Assembly: GCA_019113005.1 (NCBI GenBank)
Contig: DXIE01000028.1
Span: 97,747 to 161,746 of the forward strand
Direction of reading: 5' to 3'
Source of the DNA: Candidatus Butyricicoccus avistercoris
GTDB lineage: Bacteria > Bacillota > Clostridia > Oscillospirales > Butyricicoccaceae
Length of the DNA stretch: 64,000 bases
Positions 10,965-21,677 of the stretch are shown here, one piece after another. A program made the translations under genes and the position numbers. Every line of letters starts with the position of its first letter. Positions within the stretch are counted from its first letter, which is position 1. Under the pieces are notes generated by a model. The model made no database searches, was not told the origin of the DNA, and worked only from the letters and a program-made list of their open reading frames with translations.

Positions 10965-11397
10965 ATCTACCAGCTCTAATTAAAGCGGGATCTAGATCAT
11001 TTGGTGTATTGATAGCAGCTATTACTAATACTCCAGATCTAGAGTCTATACCATCTAATGTAACTAGCAAGGCATTAAGAATGTTTCTGCGATCCGAATT
11101 CGAGTCAGGCATACTTCTATCCCCACCACTAGCATATACCTTATCAATAAGGACAACACATAGAGCATTCTCTTTTGCATTTTCAAAAAGATTGCTAATA
11201 TTCTTTACAACTAAACCTACATACACCTTATTAAATTGAATGCCATAAACACTAAAGAATAGCACACCTACCTCACCAGATATTTCCTTAGCAACAAAAG
11301 CCTTTCAAGTGCTAGGTGGACCACTAAACAGAATGCCTTTAGGTATTTTAACAAAAATATTACTTAGTTTTTGAGATTTTTTCAAATAAGACACCAT
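10951..11397 (-). pseudogene. FtsH-like AAA+ ATPase fragment with mutated Walker A
   Basis: MVSYLKKSQKLSNIFVKIPKGILFSGPPST*KAFVAKEISGEVGVLFFSVYGIQF...CVVLIDKVYASGGDRSM...[38 protein letters not shown]. Confidence 0.75.
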
Positions 11398-11605
11398 AAA
11401 CATTATAAATTTTTTGTACTTTCATAACCTGTATCATTTATAGCTTGAATGCCAGAAAGTGAAATTTCGATTCTATCATCACCATTTGTACTTTTGGTCT
11501 AACTTTTGATTCATTGTTCTTTATAGTTTTTGCATTAATTTCATGTTGTACTGTTGTCACTTATTTTGTAGTATCTTGACTTAGCAATTCATCTAATATA
11601 TTAAA

Positions 11606-11640
11606 AGTATAGTTAGCATCACTGCTAACTATACTTTTTG
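11606..11640. terminator. Hairpin terminator
   Basis: AGTATAGTTAGCA / TGCTAACTATACT perfect 13-bp stem followed by TTTTT. Confidence 0.65.
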
Positions 11641-11667
11641 TTTTTATACTCAGTCAATTTTTTTAAT

Positions 11668-12942
11668 TTATAATGATTTTAATAGTCCAAGTATATAAAG
11701 AAATTCTCCCGATTTTAATGTTAAATTTCTACCATAATCATCAAAAATTTTTACTACTGGATTTTCATTACCAATAATTTTTATAAATATCCTGTTATCA
11801 TCATGATAAATTAAACAAATATCATGATTAGTTTGGCTCTTTGTATAAAATCCTATTTTTATATTTAAACTTCTGTTTAGTTTTAAAAGATTGTGATATA
11901 TTGTAGTTTCAACTTGCATTTGTTTATTCATTGTAATACTATCTTTACAATAACAAAGTACAGCTTGTTGTATTGAATTAGATGTTAAATAAAGTTTATA
12001 GTGCCTATTGTTATCAAATGACATAACTTTATAAACTAAGTTATTGTCGACAAGATAATCTATATATTTTTTTCTGTAACCTTTATTAGTTATCAAAAAT
12101 TCTAAATTCGAGAATATGTCTGCTGAATTCCCACAAATATATACATATAAATATTTAAGCTTATCTATATGCTTTTGAGAAAATACCACACCCATATCAT
12201 CTGACATAATGGTATTTATAATTTGATTAATCTTTTTTACTTCTATAAAGTCAGCATCATTACAATCAATGTATGGAAATCCTCCATAAAACAGATAATT
12301 TTCAAATTCACACCCAACTCTTTTGAAATCTTTACACAAGCTATTACATACATCTGTTTGCATATTTAACAGTGAATATAAATTATCAAATTTTTTATCA
12401 TTATCAATGCACACAAGATCTAATATATTGCAGTATTCAATAAAGCTAAGTGGATAGACATTTATTTTAGATATATTCTTTTTTCTAACTTGTTTTACAT
12501 TGTTGAAAGACTGAGCAACCACAACCTTACTGCCATTAGTTAAATTAGAAATATTATTAAAATCCGATGTTTTTGATAGAAATAGCTCATCTATAAAATA
12601 ATAACTGGTTTCAGCCCTACAAACGTATTGTTGGTACACATTAATAATATTTTCTATTGTCAAACTAGATAGTAAAGAGTTCTCCAATGGAATATATAAA
12701 ATATTTGTAGGTTCAATACCATAATTAAGTAGTTTTTTTATTGCTTGTTTGATTATCACAGTCTTTCCTATACCTCTAATTCCTTGTAAGACTATAATAT
12801 CATCACTGTTTTTCAATAAATCTAATATTTTATTAACCTCATCACGTTCATAGTCATAGTCTTTAAAGAAAAAATCATGCCACCAAATATTATGAGCATA
12901 TAAAATTTCTAGAACGTCCTTCTTAATTCTTGTAAATACCAT
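11668..12942 (-). CDS. AAA family ATPase (AAA_14/DUF4143-type)
   Basis: 424 aa; Walker A LQGIRGIGKTVIIKQA; SYYFIDELFLSKT; PLSFIEYC. Confidence 0.8.
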   Translation of the reverse strand: MVFTRIKKDVLEILYAHNIWWHDFFFKDYDYERDEVNKILDLLKNSDDIIVLQGIRGIGKTVIIKQAIKKLLNYGIEPTNILYIPLENSLLSSLTIENIINVYQQYVCRAETSYYFIDELFLSKTSDFNNISNLTNGSKVVVAQSFNNVKQVRKKNISKINVYPLSFIEYCNILDLVCIDNDKKFDNLYSLLNMQTDVCNSLCKDFKRVGCEFENYLFYGGFPYIDCNDADFIEVKKINQIINTIMSDDMGVVFSQKHIDKLKYLYVYICGNSADIFSNLEFLITNKGYRKKYIDYLVDNNLVYKVMSFDNNRHYKLYLTSNSIQQAVLCYCKDSITMNKQMQVETTIYHNLLKLNRSLNIKIGFYTKSQTNHDICLIYHDDNRIFIKIIGNENPVVKIFDDYGRNLTLKSGEFLYILGLLKSL

Positions 12943-13545
12943 CTTTATATCTCCTTTACATTTTAAAGTTTTTATATTCTATTCTGAATTTATAAACTAT
13001 TATATGCAAAAGAAATTTTTGGTCTTAGTTTTTGTAGCATTTAATTATATTAACCACCAATATAGTCGTGATACATCAATACGATAGATGAAGGAACTTT
13101 CTAAAAATCTTATTCCTAAAAAACTAAATATGTCTTGACCGATACTGTGAATTTATAAATTTCAAAATGTAGTAAGTGCAACAACTTCAAGAAAATTGTC
13201 AAAGCTTTACACTTCTATTCTAGATGCTTTACCTTATCGGCTTAATTAAAAATAAATATACACATTATATACTTTTATATACTGTCAACTATTTTTAAAG
13301 AGTTTCTACACTTCCTGCACTACAAAAAATATATAACCAATATAGTCGTATCTTAACAACTAATATTATACTTTTAATACTTTTGAGTTGTAAATTTTTA
13401 AAAGTTATTACACCTTTCGCCTACACTATTATTTTATTTCATCTGTTGTAAAAACTAAATTTAACTGTTCTATGTATCCTATACCTATTCGTTGAAAGAC
13501 AAAAAGGTATGAGTTTATTGCCTCATACCTTCATTTACTTATAAT

Positions 13546-14601
13546 TTATTTAAGTTTAATGCCGTTTATAAAAACACCGTTTTTAGTTCTATTTTTCTTA
13601 AAATTTAGATTTGTAATATCTTCATAAAACTTGTTACGGGTTTTTGGATTTTCTGATATTTTGTTGCAGTAATTTCTATAAGCCTGAAACAAATTTTGTG
13701 AACCTTCTTTTACATCATCTTTTACGTCACAACACTCATCAATAAATCTTTCCAGACTATCTTTCTTATCTTTATAATAATCTATGTTTTTCTTTATTAT
13801 ATCTGGCATCTCAATGGAAAAATTTAAATTATATGCTTTTTTTGCTCCTTCAATTATCCAACGTAAAATCGCACCACCTGCCTTATTAACCAAATAGTCT
13901 GTATAATTCTTTATATCATTATATTCTTCTATAGTAGTCTCAAATGGTATTATAACTATTCTACGCCATGTACCTTTATCTTTTACATTAATTCTTGGTA
14001 AGTGATTTGTACACAATACCAATGTATGTGTTGGTTCAAACTCAAATGGATCCCTATACTTTTTCTCAGCCTTAATCTTATCAGTAGAACACAACTGTTT
14101 AATTATAGCAGTATTTAAGTCTTTTCCTTCTTCTAACTCTGAAGAAATCACCAATCTTTTACCTTTAAGCTCTGCTATTTCATATTTTGCATTACGTACA
14201 CTTTGTTTAGTTAATAAATCAGCGGATAATAATCCGCTATAAGAACCAAGTACCTTTGCAATTGAATTAAAAAACGTTGATTTACCGTTACAACCTGAAC
14301 CATATGCAATGAATAATGTTTCTGAATAAACTTTTCCAAAAACAATCATGCCAATGATTTTTTGAATATAATTAATAAGCTCACTATTATCTTGAAAGAA
14401 TAGTTTTAAGCATTTTTGCCAAACCTCATATCCCTCAGCTGATGGTTCAACTTTTGTGACTTTAGTTATTAAATCGTTAGGATCGTGATCTTTTCTTCCT
14501 TCTTCTATGCCATATCTCAAATCGTAAGTATATTGAGGTGTATTTAATAAATATGGAGACTTATCTAAATTTTCTATATCAAAAGAAATTTGGCTTTTCA
14601 A
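13546..14601 (-). pseudogene. Phage/plasmid primase-helicase D5/P4 family, C-terminal helicase part (frameshifted from 14688-15077)
   Basis: GSGCNGKSTFFNSIAKVLGSYSG...RLVISSELEEGKDLNTAIIKQLCSTDKIKAEKKYRDPFEFEPTHTLVLCTNHLPRI; reading continues upstream in frame to ~14697. Confidence 0.85.
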
Positions 14602-14687
14602 TCCTTCTGTTAGTGCATTTATTTTGTTTTGAGATCTGCATTTTATAATATGTTCTTTGTATATTCTAGCATTTTTATATTGCTGAA

Positions 14688-15077
14688 TTATATTTTTTCA
14701 TCGGAGTTACAATTATTATTTTTAACAGTAATATTGCCAATATCACCTATCAATTTTAGCTCTTCTAATGTACCTTGCAACTCTTTAATTTCAGTATCTA
14801 CATCATTTAATCTTTCTTGTGTAAAATCTTTTATATATTGCACTGCATACATTTTATTTTCAGACCAAACCACATCATCATATCTCAAAAATCCCGATGA
14901 GCATGAATATATGATCTTATTATTACATGTTTCAGCTATAACATTAGTTTCAGCAACATCTGTCAAATCGTTTAAGGGTGCTCTATAACATCTTAAATAA
15001 TCTAAATTCTTTACTGCTACTTTCTTATCAGTTTTTGATGATTTTATATAAGTTATATTCTGTTTTTTCTTATTCAT
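14688..15077 (-). pseudogene. N-terminal part of the same D5 primase/helicase
   Basis: IYSCSSGFLRYDDVVWSENKMYAVQYIKDFTQERL then frame break in a 6-bp A/T homopolymer (14693-14698). Confidence 0.7.
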
Positions 15078-15343
15078 AAAATTTTTACCTTTCCTTTATA
15101 GTCAAAAAATATCATTGGTATACATATTATACCATCTAAGCTTATTATTGCACATTTTATACAATAAATTTACATATTATATATTATATACAATCCACAA
15201 TAACTATATAAAAACTAAACATCTATATTATATTTATTAAAATTTAAAAAATTTACCTTAACTAGAGTTATTTTTAACTTATTGAAACATTTAATCCTTT
15301 TTATGTGTCTATATATATGACCGAGGTTAAAAGGAGGGGTTTT

Positions 15344-15898
15344 ATGAATGACTTATATTTGATAAAGAAATTAAAATCACATGATAAGAAAGCCTTTTAT
15401 AGTGTTATTGAAAAATATACACCATATGTCAGTGTGATTTTGTATCGTACATTAAATAAAACAGCTTCAAAAGAGGATTTAGAGGAGTTAACTTCAGATG
15501 TATTTATAGCTTTATGGTATAATATCGATTCTTTAACTGGCAATAACTTGTCTGGTTATCTTGCAACTATTGCAAAAAATAAAGCTAAAAATTATCTGCG
15601 TTCATTGTCACCAGTAAACGAAAATATAAATAATATTGAAATCTCGGTCGATGATAGCACATCTAACACTTCTATGTACAATGATAGACATAATCAGCTA
15701 TTATTTGCAATAAATAGCCTTGGTTTTCCTGATGATGAAATATTCAAAATGTATTATTTTGATGATTTAAAAACAAATGAAATTGCAAGAGAACTTGCAC
15801 TTTCACACGCAACAGTTAGAACAAAGCTTTTTAGAGGTAAAAACAAACTTAAAAAATATTTTAATGAAAGGGGTATCGGTTATGAGGAGCTTATTTAA
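15344..15898 (+). CDS. RNA polymerase sigma factor, sigma-70/ECF type
   Basis: SD AGGAGGGG; region 2 DLEELTSDVFIALWYNIDSL; region 4 NEIARELALSHATVRTKLFRGKNKLKKY. Confidence 0.9.
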   Translation: MNDLYLIKKLKSHDKKAFYSVIEKYTPYVSVILYRTLNKTASKEDLEELTSDVFIALWYNIDSLTGNNLSGYLATIAKNKAKNYLRSLSPVNENINNIEISVDDSTSNTSMYNDRHNQLLFAINSLGFPDDEIFKMYYFDDLKTNEIARELALSHATVRTKLFRGKNKLKKYFNERGIGYEELI

Positions 15899-17237
15899 TA
15901 AAAAACAAGCCCAAAATCTTACAGGCGTAAGCAGTGAGCGTGTAAAACTGCTTGTAAGTGAAAAGCTCGGAGATACAGAACAGGTATATGCAAAACCAAA
16001 ATATAAAAAAGCCTCTGTTGCAATTATACTTGCCGCCACACTTTGTATAACAACCGCCATTGCAGCTAATTCTTCATGGCTTATACACTATATTTTTAAT
16101 GACAAAGTACCAGATAAAATATTAGCTGAAATAGAAAATATAACTCAAAGTATGTCTTATAAAAATTATACAATCACAGTAGAGCAAGCTCTTTTTGGTA
16201 AATCAACTGCATATCTTATTGTATCTGTCGAGGCTAAAACCTCTGAGGATTTTCAAAAAATGGGCGATAACTCAGATGATTTTATTGAATTTATCTATGA
16301 TTTAGGTATAACATATATGTATGAAGGTGAAAAATCTGAATGGTCTATTGATTACGGTTTACCTGAGCTTGATAATGGCAGAAAAAAATATATAGCTGTT
16401 GAATATATGGACGAAAACCCTAAAAATTCTGATTTTCTCGTTTATGCTAACCCTAATGTTGAACCTGATTTATATATACGCATACCTGTTAAAAACATGA
16501 TTAAGACGGTAGATTTTAAAATAGACCAGAAAGTTTCAAATGCTGTTCTTGATTGCATAGGTTCTTATAATATGAAAAATTCTCTTGATGATGTAAAAAC
16601 CGATTTGATAGTAACAGATTTTTCTATATCATCTCTTGATTTTACAATGAATTATAAAACTAACGGTAAATTTGGTCAGCCTATCGGTTTAATAGCTTTT
16701 ATGATGAATGATGGCTCTATATACGGTCAAGGTGAGCTTTTACAGTGTAATATGTGCAAATTTCTTGATGATAACGAAAATTACTGTTATTTTAAATTTA
16801 ATAATCTTGAATTATCTAGCAATATTAAAGCTGTCATTATTGACAAAACCGTATATCCACTTGACAAAAGTAAACCATACAATCTAGAAGAAGATATATT
16901 ATTTAAACCTTTTATAGCAGATTATATACCTTTCCCTGATAAAAATTATGGTAGTGGACTTTCTATAAATGATGTATGTGAAAAAATAGGTGCTAACTTC
17001 TCATTTGATGAAAAGGCTCAAACTGTTTCAATAACATACAAAGGCAAAACAAGCATTTTAAATATAGGAACAACAAATATAAAATTCCCTCTTACTGGTA
17101 CGGAAACACAGGTTATAACTGATATTGTAGGAGAAGATATAGTTTGCGACCGCCTATCTCAAATAATCGGATTTGATACTGTATATATAAACTTTGATGA
17201 ACAAAGCAAAAATGGTGATTTATATATCGCCCCATAA
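15882..17237 (+). CDS. Membrane-anchored anti-sigma-like protein (DUF4179-like) with C-terminal stalk-like domain
   Basis: 17-nt overlap with the sigma gene; single TM near residue 50; C-terminal copper-amine-oxidase-like domain pattern. Confidence 0.65.
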   Translation: MRSLFNKKQAQNLTGVSSERVKLLVSEKLGDTEQVYAKPKYKKASVAIILAATLCITTAIAANSSWLIHYIFNDKVPDKILAEIENITQSMSYKNYTITVEQALFGKSTAYLIVSVEAKTSEDFQKMGDNSDDFIEFIYDLGITYMYEGEKSEWSIDYGLPELDNGRKKYIAVEYMDENPKNSDFLVYANPNVEPDLYIRIPVKNMIKTVDFKIDQKVSNAVLDCIGSYNMKNSLDDVKTDLIVTDFSISSLDFTMNYKTNGKFGQPIGLIAFMMNDGSIYGQGELLQCNMCKFLDDNENYCYFKFNNLELSSNIKAVIIDKTVYPLDKSKPYNLEEDILFKPFIADYIPFPDKNYGSGLSINDVCEKIGANFSFDEKAQTVSITYKGKTSILNIGTTNIKFPLTGTETQVITDIVGEDIVCDRLSQIIGFDTVYINFDEQSKNGDLYIAP

Positions 17238-17242
17238 TGCTA

Positions 17243-17275
17243 AAAAGGGACTGTTTTTTTAACAGTCCCTTTTAT
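17243..17275. terminator. Bidirectional terminator
   Basis: AAAGGGACTGTT / AACAGTCCCTTT. Confidence 0.75.
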
Positions 17276-17277
17276 CT

Positions 17278-18636
17278 TTATCTATCTCGCTTATCATAAT
17301 CACGATATCTTGCTTGTTTGGATTTCATCATCTTTTTACGCTTTTCCTTTTTATGTCTAACTCGTAAAACTAAGAATAAGAAATATAAGAAAAATAGCAA
17401 GATAACCGCAACAACTATAATTCTAAATGCATTGCTTTGGAAAAAATTCTCGATTTTATCAGCAACATATAAAACTTGTGACATAGAAATATCATTTAAT
17501 GCCACTAAATCAACACTGCCATATTCAACGCCATTATATGAAACAGTCATTGTGCCTATTTTTTGACCTTGTGTAATAGGTGCATTAACAGACTCAGGCA
17601 AATCTATTTTACGCTCAATCTTACTTTTATCAGCATCTATTGGCATTATACCTTTAAGCTTGCCATTTGTAACCACGACAAGGGTATCTTGCTGTGTAGA
17701 CAGTCTAACAGGTACTTCGGTTACAGTCTCATCTTTTGCAACCATATCTATTGTTTCAAAATTGTTAAAACCCCATCTAAACAAAGTTTTACTTGCTTCA
17801 AAGGTATTAGCATATGTTGCACCCGCTGGACGTTCACAACCTAACACTACTGATATAAGCTGACTTCCATCATATATGGCTGTTGACACAAGACAATAGC
17901 CTGCTTCTGATGTAAAACCTGTTTTTACACCCTTTGCATATGAATAATACTCTGGCTGATAACGGCTATATATAAGCATATTGGTTGTATATACCTTTAA
18001 TGGTTTTCCATCTCGCATAGGGGTCATATTGGTTTCACTCAAGGTCTTTTGAGCAGTATTTACTATTAAAGCAAATGTTTCATCTTTTAGAGCCTCTTGT
18101 GTGATTATGGCTAAATCTCTTGCTGTTGTATAATGGTTTTCATCATGCAAACCATTTGGATTGACGAAATGTGTATTAGTACAGCCAAGCTCTTTAGCTT
18201 TCTTATTCATCATATCAGCGAAATTTTCAATAGAACCACCTATATGACGTGCAAGAGTATTTGCAGCCTCGTTACCAGATGGAAGCATTAAACCATAAAG
18301 CAAATCAATAACAGGCACTTGCTCACCTACCATAAAACCTGCTTTTGATGCATCAGATGCAACACCTATAAAATCTTCTTCGGTTACTTCGACAAGCTCA
18401 TCAAGGTTTTCTGCATTCTCAAGGGTTATAAGTGCAGTCATAATTTTGGTTGTTGAGGCTGGATAACGTTTTTCATCAGAATTTTTGTCATATAACACAT
18501 ATCCACTATCTTTATCAATTAAAATTGCCGCTGCTGCCGCAGGGTTTGGGTCAGTCAGTGCATATGCATTAGGCACAAAAAATAATATAAACATCATAAA
18601 TATCGCTATAAAGCGATGTGTTTTGTTAGTCTTCAT
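17278..18636 (-). CDS. D-alanyl-D-alanine carboxypeptidase (DacF/PBP5 family)
   Basis: Signal peptide; SxxK YPASTTKIMTALI; SGNEAANTLA; KTGFTSEAGYCLVS; start at ATG after GGAGG. Confidence 0.93.
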   Translation of the reverse strand: MKTNKTHRFIAIFMMFILFFVPNAYALTDPNPAAAAAILIDKDSGYVLYDKNSDEKRYPASTTKIMTALITLENAENLDELVEVTEEDFIGVASDASKAGFMVGEQVPVIDLLYGLMLPSGNEAANTLARHIGGSIENFADMMNKKAKELGCTNTHFVNPNGLHDENHYTTARDLAIITQEALKDETFALIVNTAQKTLSETNMTPMRDGKPLKVYTTNMLIYSRYQPEYYSYAKGVKTGFTSEAGYCLVSTAIYDGSQLISVVLGCERPAGATYANTFEASKTLFRWGFNNFETIDMVAKDETVTEVPVRLSTQQDTLVVVTNGKLKGIMPIDADKSKIERKIDLPESVNAPITQGQKIGTMTVSYNGVEYGSVDLVALNDISMSQVLYVADKIENFFQSNAFRIIVVAVILLFFLYFLFLVLRVRHKKEKRKKMMKSKQARYRDYDKRDR

Positions 18637-18889
18637 TATTTTCCTCCAGAAAAAAATCGGAATCTTTAAAATTAAGGCGTAAAACCGCTGGTTTTGGCGG
18701 TATTCTACGCAGTGGGTCATATTTAAATGAACGGCATTTACCAGTTTGCTTAACTATACCACGTTTTCTACATGTCATATTCTCATCATCAAGTTTACTT
18801 GCATGCAGACAATAAAAACACCGTGGCTCTATATCTTTACGAAATAATCTGTTTTTAAAAAACAAGGAAATACCTCCTAAAATATACAA
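18626..18889 (-). CDS. Conserved small Cys-rich protein
   Basis: CFYCLHASKLDDENMTCRKRGIVKQTGKCRSFKYDPLRRIPPKP; four-Cys pattern. Confidence 0.7.
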   Translation of the reverse strand: MYILGGISLFFKNRLFRKDIEPRCFYCLHASKLDDENMTCRKRGIVKQTGKCRSFKYDPLRRIPPKPAVLRLNFKDSDFFLEENNED

Positions 18890-18894
18890 AAAAC

Positions 18895-18918
18895 GAGCTA
18901 AAAATATTATTTTAGCTC
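18895..18918. terminator. Hairpin terminator
   Basis: GAGCTAAAA ... TTTTAGCTC. Confidence 0.55.
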
Positions 18919-18936
18919 ATATGAGTGTAGATATTA

Positions 18937-19980
18937 TTATAACGTATTTTTTGTATGTTTGCTAGTAGTTAAAATATATAAAATAAAAATACTTAGAATT
19001 AACATATAATTTATAGGTATCATAGGGACACATATATTCATAGTCATAGTTGGCACAGCAATAGGTAAAAATGATGTAATTATAAAACTTAATATAAATG
19101 CAGTTATGCTATGTAAAATCTTACCTATAAAGCAATATTTAAAGGAAAGCCCTAACGGTTTTACTATACTAAATGCTTGACACATAACAGATAAACCACC
19201 AAAGGCTAATATTGCACTCATTACTGAAATCAATACATTAACAGGCATATAAACCTCATGCAAAATCATAAGACCGCAAGTAAGCTCAAAAAAGCTATAT
19301 AAAAGAGGATAACAAATATCTGGTAAAACTATATTTATGCGTCTTAAAAACGCTATTAAAACCGAGAAAAAAGTTAAAAATCCAGCTATTTTTATACTTG
19401 TTTGTGCAGCTTGTTCACAGCCATTTACTAAAGCCGACGAAAAGTCAATGTTTTGTGCTGGTTTACTTATTTTATCATAAGTATAACTGTTACTCACAAA
19501 AAATTTGCCACAAATCAAAGCTGAAACTATATGTATAAAATATAATAATAAACCGAGTTTTACAGAGCCTAAAATGCCTACGCCACAAATTCCAACTATA
19601 AATGCAGGTCCTGTATTATTACAAAAGCCTAATAGCTTTTCTGCTGTATTTTTGCTTATTTGTTTATTTTTATAAAGCTCACATGCAGCAGAAACGCCCA
19701 CAGGATAGCCGCCTGTAAATCCAAGCACAAGCACTCCCGCACATTCGCCTGACAAACCATATAATTTACGCATAACTGGGCTAAAAATCTTTCCTAAAAC
19801 CTTTATAACTCCTGTTTGACTAAGCAGTGTGCTTGCTACAAAAAACGGAAATAATGCAGGTATTGCCGTTCTAAGTGCTAGATTTATGCCGTTTAATGCC
19901 CCCTCTTTGGCTATATCCGCAAATAAAATAACAAGCACAAAGAACACAAATGATATAATGCCAGAAATCTTATTTATCAT
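18937..19980 (-). CDS. ylbJ: Sporulation integral membrane protein YlbJ-like (nucleoside recognition domain)
   Basis: FTGGYPVGVSAACELYKNKQISKNTAEKLLGFCNNTGPAFIVG. Confidence 0.85.
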   Translation of the reverse strand: MINKISGIISFVFFVLVILFADIAKEGALNGINLALRTAIPALFPFFVASTLLSQTGVIKVLGKIFSPVMRKLYGLSGECAGVLVLGFTGGYPVGVSAACELYKNKQISKNTAEKLLGFCNNTGPAFIVGICGVGILGSVKLGLLLYFIHIVSALICGKFFVSNSYTYDKISKPAQNIDFSSALVNGCEQAAQTSIKIAGFLTFFSVLIAFLRRINIVLPDICYPLLYSFFELTCGLMILHEVYMPVNVLISVMSAILAFGGLSVMCQAFSIVKPLGLSFKYCFIGKILHSITAFILSFIITSFLPIAVPTMTMNICVPMIPINYMLILSIFILYILTTSKHTKNTL

Positions 19981-20032
19981 TTTTATTTCCCCCTTTTTAT
20001 AAAGCTATATTATAAATATGCTTTTATTTAAA

Positions 20033-20061
20033 TCATATTACATATTTAAACTGCATATCAT
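20033..20061 (+). promoter_or_regulatory. Possible sigma-E-like promoter of yqfC
   Basis: TCATATT - 14 bp - CATATCAT upstream of the SD and ATG at 20085. Confidence 0.4.
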
Positions 20062-20084
20062 TTTGAGAAGGGAGTGTATAAATT

Positions 20085-20345
20085 ATGGGGCAAAGATTTA
20101 GTCAAACTGAAATGATTGATGATTTAAATATAACTTTATCAAGGGTAGAACTTATTGGAAATCATCGTTTATCAATAGAAAATCACAAAGGTATTCAAGA
20201 ATATAGTGATTTATCAATGAAAATAGCTCTGTCTGACGGTTATTTGCATATAACAGGTCAAAATATGGAGATTTATAATTTAACCCTCAAGGAGGTAACT
20301 GTAATTGGTACAATAAATTCACTTGAATATATCAAGGGGGTGTGA
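20085..20345 (+). CDS. yqfC: Sporulation protein YqfC
   Basis: 86 aa, precedes yqfD with 4-nt overlap; YqfC-like sequence. Confidence 0.85.
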   Translation: MGQRFSQTEMIDDLNITLSRVELIGNHRLSIENHKGIQEYSDLSMKIALSDGYLHITGQNMEIYNLTLKEVTVIGTINSLEYIKGV

Positions 20346-21574
20346 AAATGGTAATAAAACTTCTATCTTTACTTTTCGGCTATGTTCGTATAACTGTTCG
20401 TGGTAGTGCCATCGAGCGTTTTTTAAATATATGTATAAAAAATGAGATAAAACTATATAAAATAGAGCGTAAAGATGAAGTTTGTATGTGTGCCTCGCTT
20501 TCTATTTCGGATTTTCGCAAACTTATGCATTATATGGGTAGAACAGGTTGTCATGTGCATATAACCAGAAAAATCGGAATGCCTTTTTTCACTTATAAAC
20601 TGCGTAAACGTTATGCATTATGGTTTGGTACTGTAATAGCTATTTTATTATTTTTTGTACTAACTAACTGTATATGGGTTATAGATATTCAGATAAGCGG
20701 TAAAGTTGATTTATCAGAGCTTAGAAAAAATTTAAATGCAGCTGGTGCTTATACTGGTGTACCTATTTACTTTATAGATGAGAATAAAATAACTCAAACT
20801 GTTAAACATAATATGAAAACTCTTGATTATATATCTGTTAGCAGACTTGGCAACAGACTTATAATTCAAGCAATAGATGATAACGATGCACCAGAAATAC
20901 AAGATGATAAAGCAGTAACTGGTATTGTAGCCTCTTATGACGGTGTTATAACTAATATGGACGTAAAGGGTGGTTATCCGCTTGTTAAAGTGGGTGATGC
21001 GGTTTTAAAAGGTGATAAGCTTGTAACCGCATTAACTCCCCCTACAACTGAACAAGGCACTGGTCATATAGGGCATAGCATAGCAAGTATAACCGCAGAT
21101 ACACTAAGAACTGAGCAAAGTATGACATCACTTACTAGGCTAAAAAAGGAATATACAGGTAAAACTAAAACCCAATTTGCTATTTTAATAGGTAATTTTA
21201 GAATAAATTTATATCTTGGCACAGGTATTTCAGGCATAGGGTGGGAAAAAACTGTGTCAGAAACTCAGCTTCATATAGGAGAAGGTACTTACTTCCCTAT
21301 TAAAATCATAAAACAAGATTATAAAAAATATAATATAACAGAAATCGCTTATCCAGTGGAAGTTATAGAGCAAGAAATATTAGAAAACGCAAAAGCTAGA
21401 CTTGAAAACATTATGCTTTCGGGCGAGATAAAAACTCTTAGCTATACATCTGAAAAAAAAGATGATGCACTTATTTTAAATATAACCGCTCACTGCACTG
21501 AAGATATAGCATCAGAAATTTCTGAAGAAGGTCTTACATTACCACAAAAACAAACTGAAAATCCGTCAGAATAG
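20342..21574 (+). CDS. yqfD: Sporulation protein YqfD
   Basis: 410 aa; GYVRITVRGSAIERFLNIC...; one TM; followed by phoH. Confidence 0.9.
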   Translation: MKMVIKLLSLLFGYVRITVRGSAIERFLNICIKNEIKLYKIERKDEVCMCASLSISDFRKLMHYMGRTGCHVHITRKIGMPFFTYKLRKRYALWFGTVIAILLFFVLTNCIWVIDIQISGKVDLSELRKNLNAAGAYTGVPIYFIDENKITQTVKHNMKTLDYISVSRLGNRLIIQAIDDNDAPEIQDDKAVTGIVASYDGVITNMDVKGGYPLVKVGDAVLKGDKLVTALTPPTTEQGTGHIGHSIASITADTLRTEQSMTSLTRLKKEYTGKTKTQFAILIGNFRINLYLGTGISGIGWEKTVSETQLHIGEGTYFPIKIIKQDYKKYNITEIAYPVEVIEQEILENAKARLENIMLSGEIKTLSYTSEKKDDALILNITAHCTEDIASEISEEGLTLPQKQTENPSE

Positions 21575-21677
21575 CACCTTTTTTGCGGTTTGCTTGCTTA
21601 CAATAAATGCCCTGTGATATAATGAAATCGGATAAATAAAAAATCAGGGATTATTTCCTGAAAGGGGTTTTTAAAAC

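Noticed and set aside
10928-11239. 103-aa ORF on + strand
   Set aside because: Antisense of the FtsH-like fragment, whose minus-strand reading has recognisable motifs
14693-14698. Programmed -1 frameshift in the D5 gene
   Set aside because: The A-run is not in the correct phase for a canonical X XXY YYZ slippery heptamer, and the surrounding region is full of decayed genes
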